Source of the DNA: an uncultured Ruminococcus sp.
GTDB taxonomy: Bacteria > Bacillota > Clostridia > Oscillospirales > Acutalibacteraceae
Length of the DNA: 7,955 nucleotides
Direction of reading: 5' to 3'
NCBI GenBank assembly: GCA_902803035.1
Contig: CADCON010000182.1
Location: forward strand, 1 to 7,955
Shown: positions 1 to 5,510 of the stretch, piece by piece
Position numbering within the stretch: position 1 is the stretch's first letter
How the letters are laid out: each line of letters begins with the position of its first letter
Program-made: the position numbers and the translations under genes
Notes under the pieces: model-generated
Database searches by the model: none
What the model was told of the DNA's origin: nothing
Seen by the model: the letters and a program-made list of their open reading frames with translations, nothing else

Positions 1-1
1 T

Positions 2-634
2 CTGGAGATAAACGGCGTGCCGATTGTGGTGCGGACGGTCAGGGCGTTCCTGCAGTGCGGCGTCATTGACGACATCGCGCTGTGCGTGCCGCGCGATTAC
101 ATGGACTATACCCGAAGCACGCTGGACCGGTATCCCGACACATACGGGAAAAGCTATGTGATCGAAGGCGGCGCCGACCGTACAGGCTCGCTGGAAAATG
201 CCTGCCGGTTCTTTGAGGAACGCTATGAGATTACCGACAGCGACGTGCTGATCACGCACGACTGCGTCCGGCCCTTTGTGACGGCGGGCATCGTCATATC
301 GAGCGTGGAAACGGCGAGGAAATACGGCGGCGCGACGGCGGCGGTGCCGAGTGTGGATACCGTCTGTTTTTCCTCCGACGGGAGAATCATCGAGAGCGTT
401 CCCGACCGCTCGAAGCTGTTCAGCGTGCAGACGCCGCAGACGTTCATGTTCCGTGATTTCTGCGAGGTACTGTATTCGCTCACGGAAGAGGAGAAAAGCC
501 GCGTCACCGACGCTTCGGCGGTATTCCGCATGAGGGGGAGGACGGTCGCGCTGTCGGCGGGCGCCCACTTCAATATCAAGATCACCCATCCAAGCGACAT
601 TCCGCTCGCCGAGGTGCTGGCGGAATCATTCTGA
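2..634 (+). CDS. IspD/TarI-family cytidylyltransferase, 3' part (5' end outside window)
   Basis: The enzyme transfers CMP from CTP onto a sugar-alcohol phosphate: ribitol-5-P in TarI (wall teichoic acid precursor) or methylerythritol-4-P in IspD. It would act in the cytosol. The reading frame is open from base 2 and begins LEINGVPIVVRTVRAF, which matches the segment just after the N-terminal CTP-binding loop of the family, so only a short N-terminus is missing. A GTG at 17 is internal to the conserved region and is not the start. Visible family motifs are THDCVRPFVT (around residues 85-94 of the visible part), DTV, QTPQTF, and the C-terminal FNIKITHPSDI. The VRPF(V/L)T and QTPQ pattern and the neighbouring exporter favour TarI over IspD, but the family call is firmer than the substrate. 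No clear terminator follows, so some read-through into the exporter genes is possible. Confidence 0.85.
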   Translation: MEINGVPIVVRTVRAFLQCGVIDDIALCVPRDYMDYTRSTLDRYPDTYGKSYVIEGGADRTGSLENACRFFEERYEITDSDVLITHDCVRPFVTAGIVISSVETARKYGGATAAVPSVDTVCFSSDGRIIESVPDRSKLFSVQTPQTFMFRDFCEVLYSLTEEEKSRVTDASAVFRMRGRTVALSAGAHFNIKITHPSDIPLAEVLAESF

Positions 635-663
635 CCGATGTTTCACAAAATTAACAATTTGGT

Positions 664-693
664 TTAAAATACCGGATTGCTTTATGGTATAAT
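664..693 (+). promoter_or_regulatory. Sigma-A-type promoter of the exporter operon
   Basis: A perfect -10 TATAAT lies at 688-693, preceded by TG at 685-686, which makes an extended -10 (TGGTATAAT). The best -35 is weak: TTAAAA at 664-669 with an 18-bp spacer. Transcription would start near 700. This leaves a leader of about 100 nt before the permease start at 804. The region is AT-rich compared with the genes on both sides. Confidence 0.6.
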
Positions 694-715
694 ATCCTGT
701 GTATTTGTTTTTTTC

Positions 716-764
716 TACTAATCTCCGATGAAAAGAATGTCTGATTTTTAGTCGAAGATTAGTA
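716..764 (+). promoter_or_regulatory. Leader inverted repeat before the exporter operon
   Basis: TACTAATCTCCGA (716-728) and TCGAAGATTAGTA (752-764) are reverse complements over 13 bp with one mismatch, and are separated by 23 nt. The repeat lies downstream of the predicted transcription start, so it can be an RNA hairpin in the leader or a DNA operator. No T-run follows, so it is not an ordinary intrinsic terminator. It ends 39 nt before the preferred start codon. Confidence 0.5.
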
Positions 765-803
765 TTACACACGCAACAATCAATGACGGACAAGAGGTTT
801 TGT

Positions 804-1631
804 ATGGAGAGTGTAAAATTATTCGTTCAGGAACACCTGACATTCAAAAAACAGCTTGTGGAGCTGGCAAAGGCGGATATCGTCAAGACCTATCGCGGCG
901 CCAGTCTGGGATGGCTCTGGGCATTGATCAAGCCGTCCATCACGATTTTTGTCTATTTCTTCGCGTTTTCCATCGGCATCAGGGCTTCCAAGCCCGTGAC
1001 CAACGGCGCGGGGGTCACCTTTCCCTTCTTCCTGTGGCTCATTGGCGGCATTATTCCGTGGTTTTACGTGTCCGAAATGATGACGCAGGGCACCGATTGT
1101 ATCAAGAAATACAGCTATCTCGTGACGAAAATGCGCTTCCCCGTGTCCACCATTCCGACATTTGTCAGTATTTCCAAAATGCTGATCAATATGATCCTCA
1201 CGCTGGTGGTCATGCTGATTTATTGCTTCTATGGGCATTTTCCCACGATTTATTATGTGCAGATTCTCTATTATATGCTGTGTCAGTTCCTGCTGATGAC
1301 GCCCTTCGCGCTTTTCAACGCGACGCTGTCGGTCATCAGCCCCGACTACGGCAATCTCATCAAATCGCTGACAACGGCGGTATTCTGGCTGTCGGGTATC
1401 ATGTACGACATTTCAAAGGTCGGCAATCCGTGGCTCAGAAAGATGCTGAGAATCAATCCCGTCACTTATATCTGTTCGGGCTACCGCGACTGCTACATCA
1501 ACCAGCGATGGTTCTTTGAAGAGGTCAAGTACAAGTCCACGCTCGGCTTCTTCTGCGTGCTGCTGTTTTTGTGGACGGCAAGCCTGTATATTTACAACAA
1601 GACCCGCAAGGATCTGCCCGACGTGCTTTGA
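804..1631 (+). CDS. ABC-2 permease of a teichoic-acid/polysaccharide exporter (TagG/Wzm type)
   Basis: This is the membrane subunit that forms the channel through which an undecaprenyl-linked glycopolymer is flipped across the cytoplasmic membrane. It works with the ATPase encoded directly downstream. At 275 residues it has the usual family length. The N-terminal amphipathic segment KTYRGASLGWLWALIKP (residues 28-44) and the C-terminal INPVTYICSGYRD (217-229) are hallmarks of the Wzm/TagG family. About six hydrophobic segments are visible, near 39-58, 74-92, 121-141, 150-172, 190-205 and 247-264. I chose ATG 804 because AGAGG at 793-797 sits 6 nt upstream. An in-frame ATG at 783 would add seven residues but has no ribosome binding site. 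The stop codon is 23 bp from the start of the ATPase gene, so they form one operon. The exact polymer exported cannot be read from the sequence. Confidence 0.9.
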   Translation: MESVKLFVQEHLTFKKQLVELAKADIVKTYRGASLGWLWALIKPSITIFVYFFAFSIGIRASKPVTNGAGVTFPFFLWLIGGIIPWFYVSEMMTQGTDCIKKYSYLVTKMRFPVSTIPTFVSISKMLINMILTLVVMLIYCFYGHFPTIYYVQILYYMLCQFLLMTPFALFNATLSVISPDYGNLIKSLTTAVFWLSGIMYDISKVGNPWLRKMLRINPVTYICSGYRDCYINQRWFFEEVKYKSTLGFFCVLLFLWTASLYIYNKTRKDLPDVL

Positions 1632-1654
1632 TCATGACGCAAGGAGCAAGCCAT

Positions 1655-2530
1655 ATGCCTGACAATATCATCGAAAAAACACCATCCGTTTCCGGAGAAC
1701 CCGCTGCGGAAGTATCCGCGGCTCCCGATAAGCCTGCTGACGGAGCCGTCAATGACAATGACGTTGTGATCCGTCTGAATCACGTCACCAAGCAGTTCAA
1801 GCTCTTCAAGAGCAAGAAAAGCCGCCTTCTTTCGCTTTTTGGCAAGAAGGTCAATTACACCATCAATACCGCCAACGACGATCTGACCTTTGAAATACGA
1901 CGGGGCGAATCGGTCGCCTTTCTCGGCAAGAACGGCGCGGGAAAATCCACCCTTCTCAAGATGATCACCGGTGTTCTCTTCCCGACCAGCGGGGAGATTG
2001 AGGTGAACGGCGAGGTCAGCGCGCTTCTGGAGCTGACCGCCGGCTTCGACCCGGAATTCACCGGCCGTGAGAACATCTACCTGCGCGGACATATGCGCGG
2101 CATGACCGACGAAACCATCAAAAAATACGAGGACGCGATCATCGCGTTTGCCGACATCGGCGAATACATCGACCAGCCCGTGCGTACCTATTCCAGCGGC
2201 ATGAAGGCGCGTCTGGGCTTTGCCATCAACGCCAATATCGAGCCGGAGATCCTGATTGTGGACGAAGCCCTCAGCGTCGGTGACGCCGCCTTCCGCAAGA
2301 AGTGCAAGGAAATCGTCAACAGGATCATCGCGGAGGACAACACCACGCTTCTGCTGGTCACCCATTCCAGCGTCATGGCCAAGCAATTCTGCAAGCGCGG
2401 CATTGTGCTGTACAACAGCAAGGTCTACTTCGACGGTGACATCGACGAGGCGATCAGGGTCTATGAAGAGGATATTCTGGAGGGCAAGCCCGCCCCCAAG
2501 CCCAAGGCCAATTCCATTCTGAATCAGTGA
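1655..2530 (+). CDS. ABC ATPase of a teichoic-acid/polysaccharide exporter (TagH/Wzt type)
   Basis: This cytosolic nucleotide-binding subunit hydrolyses ATP to power glycopolymer export through the permease encoded just upstream. Visible motifs are Walker A GKNGAGKST (residues 91-99), signature YSSGM (179-183), Walker B ILIVDEAL (199-206) and the H-loop His237. The stretch ALLELTAGFDPEFTGREN is characteristic of the Wzt/TagH subfamily rather than of general ABC proteins. At 291 residues it stops shortly after the nucleotide-binding domain, so it lacks the C-terminal carbohydrate-binding domain of long Wzt proteins and the extended tail of Bacillus TagH. The first 32 residues are Pro/Ala/Asp-rich and probably disordered. 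I chose ATG 1655 because AAGGAG at 1641-1646 lies 8 nt before it. In-frame ATGs at 1571 and 1634 lack such a site, and the first would overlap the permease gene. Confidence 0.9.
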   Translation: MPDNIIEKTPSVSGEPAAEVSAAPDKPADGAVNDNDVVIRLNHVTKQFKLFKSKKSRLLSLFGKKVNYTINTANDDLTFEIRRGESVAFLGKNGAGKSTLLKMITGVLFPTSGEIEVNGEVSALLELTAGFDPEFTGRENIYLRGHMRGMTDETIKKYEDAIIAFADIGEYIDQPVRTYSSGMKARLGFAINANIEPEILIVDEALSVGDAAFRKKCKEIVNRIIAEDNTTLLLVTHSSVMAKQFCKRGIVLYNSKVYFDGDIDEAIRVYEEDILEGKPAPKPKANSILNQ

Positions 2531-2544
2531 TTTTCCGCACAGAA

Positions 2545-2592
2545 AAATCCCCGATTGTTCCGCTTGAATAAACGCGGAATGATCGGGGATTT
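2545..2592. terminator. Bidirectional intrinsic terminator between convergent operons
   Basis: A 19-bp stem is formed by 2545-2563 and 2574-2592 with a 10-nt loop. All positions pair once two G-U wobbles are allowed. The GC core is TCCCCG/CGGGGA and the outer pairs are A-T. Read on the minus strand it ends in five Ts (complement of 2543-2547), a good terminator for the permease gene that stops at 2602. On the plus strand only three Ts follow, but it lies 15 bp after the ATPase stop and probably serves both operons. Confidence 0.85.
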
Positions 2593-2601
2593 GTGATGGA
2601 T

Positions 2602-3273
2602 TTACAGCTCCTTGTTCCGGTAAATCCTCATGCTGAGCAGCATGGAGAGGACGTAAAGCCCCGCCGCGATAACGGTCGCCGCGATGACCGCCGGTATCAC
2701 GGGAATGGACGTCAGCGCGTCCAACGTGTCCGTCATGGACGAGGATTCCTCTTCGGCTGCGTTTCCCATGAATATGAGCAGTCCGGCGACCAGCATGGAG
2801 GGCAGAAGCATGACGGCGATCACGATGAAGCGGCTCTTCTGCACGCCGAACCGGTAGATGATGGGCGTGATCAGGGCGATGTAAAAGAGCGAGATGACGA
2901 TGGGAATCAGATACGCTTCGAAGCCCATGGAATGGCAGCCGAACGCCATGAAGATCAGATTGCCGATGAAAACGACGAGTGTGGTAAAGCCGATGATGAT
3001 CAGATTGACAAGGTAGCGGCAGGCGACGATTTTATTCCTGCTCAGGGGAAGCGACGCGCCGAACACGTCCCAGCCGCACTGTTCGTCGTATCCGGCGCAG
3101 GAGAGCGGAACCATCACGTTGATGACCAGCGCCATGATGGACAGATAGCTCATCGAGCCGTCCGAATTTCCCATATTCATGAAGCCCAGAAACAGGTAAA
3201 ACACCATCAGAATGCCCATGGTCAGCGCGACCTGCCTGAGCGCGATCAGATCCTTTGTAATAATGCCTTTCAT
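2602..3273 (-). CDS. ABC-2 permease, PmtB-like (ABC2_membrane_5 type)
   Basis: This is a membrane subunit of a small ABC exporter. The start MKGIITKDLIALRQ and the segment DEQCGWDVFGASLPLSRNKI (residues 63-82) match the pattern of the PF13346 permease family, which includes the staphylococcal PmtB/PmtD subunits (from memory, not searched). The protein is 223 residues, normal for that family, with six hydrophobic segments near 15-33, 42-62, 88-112, 120-142, 147-170 and 191-214. I chose the ATG at 3271-3273 because AGGGAG lies 10 nt upstream. A longer in-frame version from 3342 would only add a basic, non-family N-terminus and would overlap the ATPase gene. It follows the ATPase gene by 40 bp and is the last gene of the GntR operon. 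The substrate is unknown: peptide, lipid or antibiotic export or sensing are all possible. Confidence 0.82.
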   Translation of the reverse strand: MKGIITKDLIALRQVALTMGILMVFYLFLGFMNMGNSDGSMSYLSIMALVINVMVPLSCAGYDEQCGWDVFGASLPLSRNKIVACRYLVNLIIIGFTTLVVFIGNLIFMAFGCHSMGFEAYLIPIVISLFYIALITPIIYRFGVQKSRFIVIAVMLLPSMLVAGLLIFMGNAAEEESSSMTDTLDALTSIPVIPAVIAATVIAAGLYVLSMLLSMRIYRNKEL

Positions 3274-3313
3274 ATGCTTTTTTCTCCCTTCGGAATGGAA
3301 ATGGTTATCTTTT

Positions 3314-4171
3314 TCAGCGGTTTTCCTGCGCCGCCGCTTCATTTTTGATGATCATGAGCATGATGTCCTCGATGCCCGCCCTTGCCGAAACAAAGCCCGC
3401 CGGTACCCTGTCCGCCGGCATGAGAAGCTCCGCGCCGAAGGTATTGGTGCGTTTGCCCACGATGTCGGCTGCGTTGACGGAGGCAAGCTCCTCGTTGCCG
3501 CACTTGACCAGCCGGTATTTCTCCATCAGCACGTCCTTTTCCTCACAGAAGACAATGCGCCCGTTGTTGATGAATGTCACATAATCGGCGGCCTTTTCCA
3601 GATCGCTGATGATGTGGGAGGACGCGAGAATCGTGTGCTGCTCGTCCTGGATGAATTCAAGGAAGATGTCCAGGATTTCGTCCCGGACAACCGGATCGAT
3701 GCCGCTGGTCGCTTCGTCGAGGATCAGCACCCTCGGATGATGCGCCAGCGCGGCCGCCAGCGAGAGCTTCATCTTCATGCCGCGGGAGAATTCCTTGAGC
3801 TTCTTCTTCATCGGGAGCCGGAATTGCTCCGTGTACCCGCGGAACAGGTCGTCGTCCCAGTTTTTGTAGACGCCCCTGAGAATTACGCGGACGTCCTCCG
3901 CCGTGAACACCTGCGGGAATTTGATCTCGTCGAATACCACGCCCACGTCCTCGCGGGCTTCCGCCCTCCTGTTGCTCACGCCGTCAATGGTGATTTCGCC
4001 GCTGTCGGTTCTGATCAGGTCGAGAATGGACTTGATCAGGGTGGATTTGCCCGCGCCGTTGGAGCCGATCAGCCCCATAATGCAGCCGCAGGGAATGTCC
4101 AGCGAGTCGATGGAGAGCGTGAAATCTCCGTAGGTCTTGACCAGATGCCTGATTTCAATTGCGTTTGCCAT
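3314..4171 (-). CDS. ABC transporter ATPase of a GntR-regulated exporter (YtrB/PmtA-like)
   Basis: This is the cytosolic ATPase that drives the permease encoded 40 bp downstream. Motifs in order are Walker A GSNGAGKST (residues 36-44), signature FSRGM (128-132), Walker B VLILDE (148-153), D-loop SGID (156-159) and the H-loop His186. The Q-loop region reads VGVVFDE, with no Gln at the usual place, as I recall for YtrB/PmtA-type ATPases. The 285 residues comprise one nucleotide-binding domain plus a C-terminal extension of about 70 residues. The start at 4171 is supported by AAAGGTGA, which matches the anti-Shine-Dalgarno sequence well, 7 nt upstream. The gap to the GntR stop codon is 33 bp, so the regulator, ATPase and permease form one transcription unit from the promoter near 4669. 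A single permease gene implies a homodimeric membrane part. Confidence 0.88.
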   Translation of the reverse strand: MANAIEIRHLVKTYGDFTLSIDSLDIPCGCIMGLIGSNGAGKSTLIKSILDLIRTDSGEITIDGVSNRRAEAREDVGVVFDEIKFPQVFTAEDVRVILRGVYKNWDDDLFRGYTEQFRLPMKKKLKEFSRGMKMKLSLAAALAHHPRVLILDEATSGIDPVVRDEILDIFLEFIQDEQHTILASSHIISDLEKAADYVTFINNGRIVFCEEKDVLMEKYRLVKCGNEELASVNAADIVGKRTNTFGAELLMPADRVPAGFVSARAGIEDIMLMIIKNEAAAQENR

Positions 4172-4204
4172 AATGCGTTCACCTTTTGCCTTTCCCTTGA
4201 TGAA

Positions 4205-4627
4205 TTATTCGCCGTCGTAGAGCATTCCGAGCGTTTCCATCAGCTCGTCCCGCGAAATGCCGGCGGATTTCGCCGCGTCCACCGCCTGCCGCAAATGCTC
4301 CTCGGCGACGCGCAGATGCTCCTCGCGGATGAAATCCGCGTTCATGCCGGCGACAAAGCTGCCCTTGCCGGCGACCGTTTCGATGAATCCGCCCCGCTCC
4401 AGCTCCTCATACGCCCGTTTGGTGGTGATGACGCTGATCCGCAGTTCCTTGGCCAGAAAACGCATGGAGGGAAGCGCGTCGCCGGGCCTGAGTTCGCCGC
4501 TGATGACAAGGTTCTTGATCTGAGCGGTGATCTGCTCGTAAATCGGTCTGGGGTCAGCGTTGGAGATGATGAGTTTCAATGGTCCGATCACATCCTTCAA
4601 CTGTGTATGAATGAATATTTCGTTCAT
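4205..4627 (-). CDS. YtrA-subfamily GntR transcriptional regulator
   Basis: This is a DNA-binding repressor that probably controls its own operon. Counting from ATG 4627 (140 residues), the winged helix-turn-helix spans about 26-94: PIYEQITAQIKNLVISGEL, then LRPGDALPSMRFLAKELRIS (46-65), then TTKRAYEELERGGFIETVAG with the wing GKGSFVAG. Only a short helical tail of about 45 residues follows, as in the YtrA subfamily, and there is no large ligand-binding domain. The start is uncertain. ATG 4627 has no ribosome binding site, overlaps the operator and lies about 7 nt from the predicted transcription start. Family proteins usually begin like LKLIISNADPRPIYEQ, which points to TTG 4579 (124 residues, AAGGA 13 nt upstream). 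The open frame runs on upstream to 4840, but that part crosses the promoter, the tandem repeat and a terminator and is not coding. Confidence 0.88.
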   Translation of the reverse strand: MNEIFIHTQLKDVIGPLKLIISNADPRPIYEQITAQIKNLVISGELRPGDALPSMRFLAKELRISVITTKRAYEELERGGFIETVAGKGSFVAGMNADFIREEHLRVAEEHLRQAVDAAKSAGISRDELMETLGMLYDGE

Positions 4628-4654
4628 ACTGTATATGCTAATTATATACAGTAT
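4626..4654. promoter_or_regulatory. GntR operator: perfect 11-bp inverted repeat
   Basis: ATACTGTATAT (4626-4636) and ATATACAGTAT (4644-4654) are exact reverse complements around a 7-bp spacer. Inside the arms the sequence reads ACTGTA-N13-TACAGT (4628-4633 and 4647-4652). This has the same geometry as the AGTGTA-N13-TACACT site I recall for Bacillus subtilis YtrA. The site covers the -10 box at 4641-4646, the predicted transcription start and the outermost ATG of the regulator gene. Bound repressor should therefore block RNA polymerase directly. Confidence 0.88.
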
Positions 4655-4669
4655 AACGGCGGTTGTCAA
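4641..4669 (-). promoter_or_regulatory. Consensus sigma-A promoter of the GntR-ABC operon
   Basis: On the minus strand TTGACA (4669-4664) is followed after exactly 17 bp by TATAAT (4646-4641). Both boxes match the consensus perfectly. Such a promoter should be very strong unless repressed, and the inverted repeat covers its -10 and part of the spacer. The predicted start is near 4634. Confidence 0.9.
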
Positions 4670-4686
4670 TAGGATTATATGAATTT

Positions 4687-4738
4687 TTTGTAAAACAGGA
4701 GAACAATGGAAATTTGTAAAACAGGAGAACAATGGAAA
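4687..4738. repeat. Perfect 26-bp tandem duplication upstream of the GntR promoter
   Basis: Positions 4687-4712 and 4713-4738 are identical 26-bp units lying head to tail with no gap. Each unit contains, on the plus strand, AGGAG followed four bases later by ATG, so each looks like a translation start. The frame from the first ATG reads antisense through the terminator and the next gene, and the frame from the second ATG stops after three codons. The array ends 18 bp from the -35 of the GntR promoter. It could be a slippage duplication, a duplicated protein-binding site, or a remnant of a lost small gene. Confidence 0.9.
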
Positions 4739-4742
4739 AATG

Positions 4743-4784
4743 AAAAAAAATCGGCTCTCCGCCGAAGCATTCGACGGGGAGCCG
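4743..4784 (-). terminator. Intrinsic terminator of the small helical-protein gene
   Basis: CGGCTCTCCGCCG (4752-4764) pairs with CGACGGGGAGCCG (4772-4784) around a 7-nt loop, with one mismatch and one G-U wobble. On the minus strand the stem runs into a T and then eight further Ts (complement of 4743-4750). It lies 65 bp beyond the stop codon of the minus-strand gene at 4850-5176. Confidence 0.85.
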
Positions 4785-4805
4785 GATTCTTTTCTTCGCT
4801 GTTTC

Positions 4806-4837
4806 CGCCCATGAGAACCAATGGGATTCTCAGGGCG
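4806..4837 (-). other. Second hairpin in the 3' region of the small-protein gene
   Basis: CGCCC plus TGAGAA (4806-4817, one bulged A at 4811) pairs with TTCTCAGGGCG (4827-4837). Two further C-G pairs are possible inside the loop. It lies between the stop codon at 4850 and the terminator at 4784. No T-run follows it, so it is more likely a 3'-UTR stabilising element than a terminator. Confidence 0.45.
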
Positions 4838-4849
4838 CATTCGGAAAAA

Positions 4850-5176
4850 TTACATGGCGACAGCCAGAAGCCTGCTTCTCTCCAGTTCGAGCGAATCGAG
4901 AGAGGCCTTGAGTTCGGCGATTCGCGTCTGGATATAATCCTTTACGGCGTCGCTTGCGGTTGACAGATTCCCGGAGAGCGCCTTGTACTCATCGGTTACA
5001 GCGATGAGCCGATCGTCGATCTGAAGAATGCGCTCACGCTGGGAATGATTACGTATGACCGCAAAGTTGCCGGATTGGTTGTCGGACGTGAGATAAGGAG
5101 ATTCAACGCCGTTGTATTCTCCGCTTCGTACGCAGTTGGGCGCGTCAGCTAAACTGATCCCGTAGTTGTTATACAT
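4850..5176 (-). CDS. Hypothetical small protein with a C-terminal helical/coiled-coil region
   Basis: I do not recognise this protein. It has 108 residues. The N-terminal 45 residues are rich in Asn, Gly, Ser and Tyr and look unstructured (begins MYNNYGISLADAPN). Residues 47-106 have the pattern of a long amphipathic helix or coiled coil, with charged and leucine positions alternating (for example RIAELKASLDSLELERSRLL). There is no signal peptide and no membrane segment, and there is one cysteine (Cys15). I chose ATG 5176 because GGAGG (complement of 5184-5188) lies exactly 7 nt upstream. An ATG two codons earlier (5182) would touch the ribosome binding site. The ideal ribosome binding site, its own terminator and its coding composition argue that it is real. 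It is transcribed alone, with a long structured leader upstream. Its function is unknown; a structural or adaptor role would be a guess. Confidence 0.75.
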   Translation of the reverse strand: MYNNYGISLADAPNCVRSGEYNGVESPYLTSDNQSGNFAVIRNHSQRERILQIDDRLIAVTDEYKALSGNLSTASDAVKDYIQTRIAELKASLDSLELERSRLLAVAM

Positions 5177-5510
5177 AATCATACCTCCAATTGTGGATAT
5201 TGTCGTTTCTTGTCCTCACGGATGGGTGTGTGAAAACGAAACGGCAAAAGATGGACGATTGATGCGCGGCCGCAAGAACCGCGCCTGCTGTCTGACCTGC
5301 ATCATTGCTTTCCGCGGACGATCCGCGGCAGTCTCAATAACCTTACTCAAAAACCACTCTCAATATGACTAATCCCTCAAAAAAGTCACGCAATCAAAAG
5401 CAATGCCACGCAATGATGACCGGCCGACAGCGTTTCAAGACGCCTGTCGGAGCAGAAAATGCCGATTTCGGAAAATCAACACAAATTCCACAAAAACAAT
5501 AAACAACTTC
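5177..5510 (-). promoter_or_regulatory. Long, hairpin-rich untranslated leader (candidate)
   Basis: No credible ORF lies in this stretch. If transcription starts at the promoter near 5518, it is the 5' leader of the small-protein gene, about 335 nt long. Inverted repeats along it are CCGACAG/CTGTCGG (5424-5430 and 5444-5450, extended inward with a bulge), CCGCGGA/TCCGCGG (5312-5318 and 5322-5328, 3-nt loop), GCGCGG/CCGCGC (5264-5269 and 5279-5284), and CGTTTC/GAAACG (5204-5209 and 5238-5243) with inner TCAC/GTGA. The last hairpin sits just upstream of the ribosome binding site. I recognise no known riboswitch class. Confidence 0.4.

Noticed and set aside
3212..4672. 486-codon plus-strand ORF opposite the ABC genes
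   Set aside because: It is antisense to a clearly recognisable ATPase and permease with all motifs. The long open frame reflects GC-rich codon structure, and its His/Asp/Arg-rich translation is typical of an antisense shadow.
4687..4738. Tandem repeat as a start of a CRISPR array
   Set aside because: There are only two units with no spacer between them, and no cas genes are in the window.
4628..4840. N-terminal extension of the GntR protein up to 4840, with a hydrophobic stretch like a membrane segment
   Set aside because: The extension is translated from the promoter, operator, tandem repeat and an upstream terminator, and the predicted transcription start lies downstream of it.
4706..4963. 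Plus-strand ORF of 85 codons beginning in the 26-bp repeat with a good SD and ATG
   Set aside because: It runs through the terminator stem and the antisense of the small-protein gene. Past the repeat its composition is that of a shadow frame, and the second copy's ATG stops after three codons.
5166..5372. Plus-strand ORF of 68 codons beginning at the small-protein start region
   Set aside because: It has no ribosome binding site, is antisense to the GGAGG and leader hairpins of the minus-strand gene, and shows no recognisable features.
5424..5450. Hairpin CCGACAG/CTGTCGG as an intrinsic terminator
   Set aside because: No T-run follows on either strand, so it is kept only as part of the structured leader.
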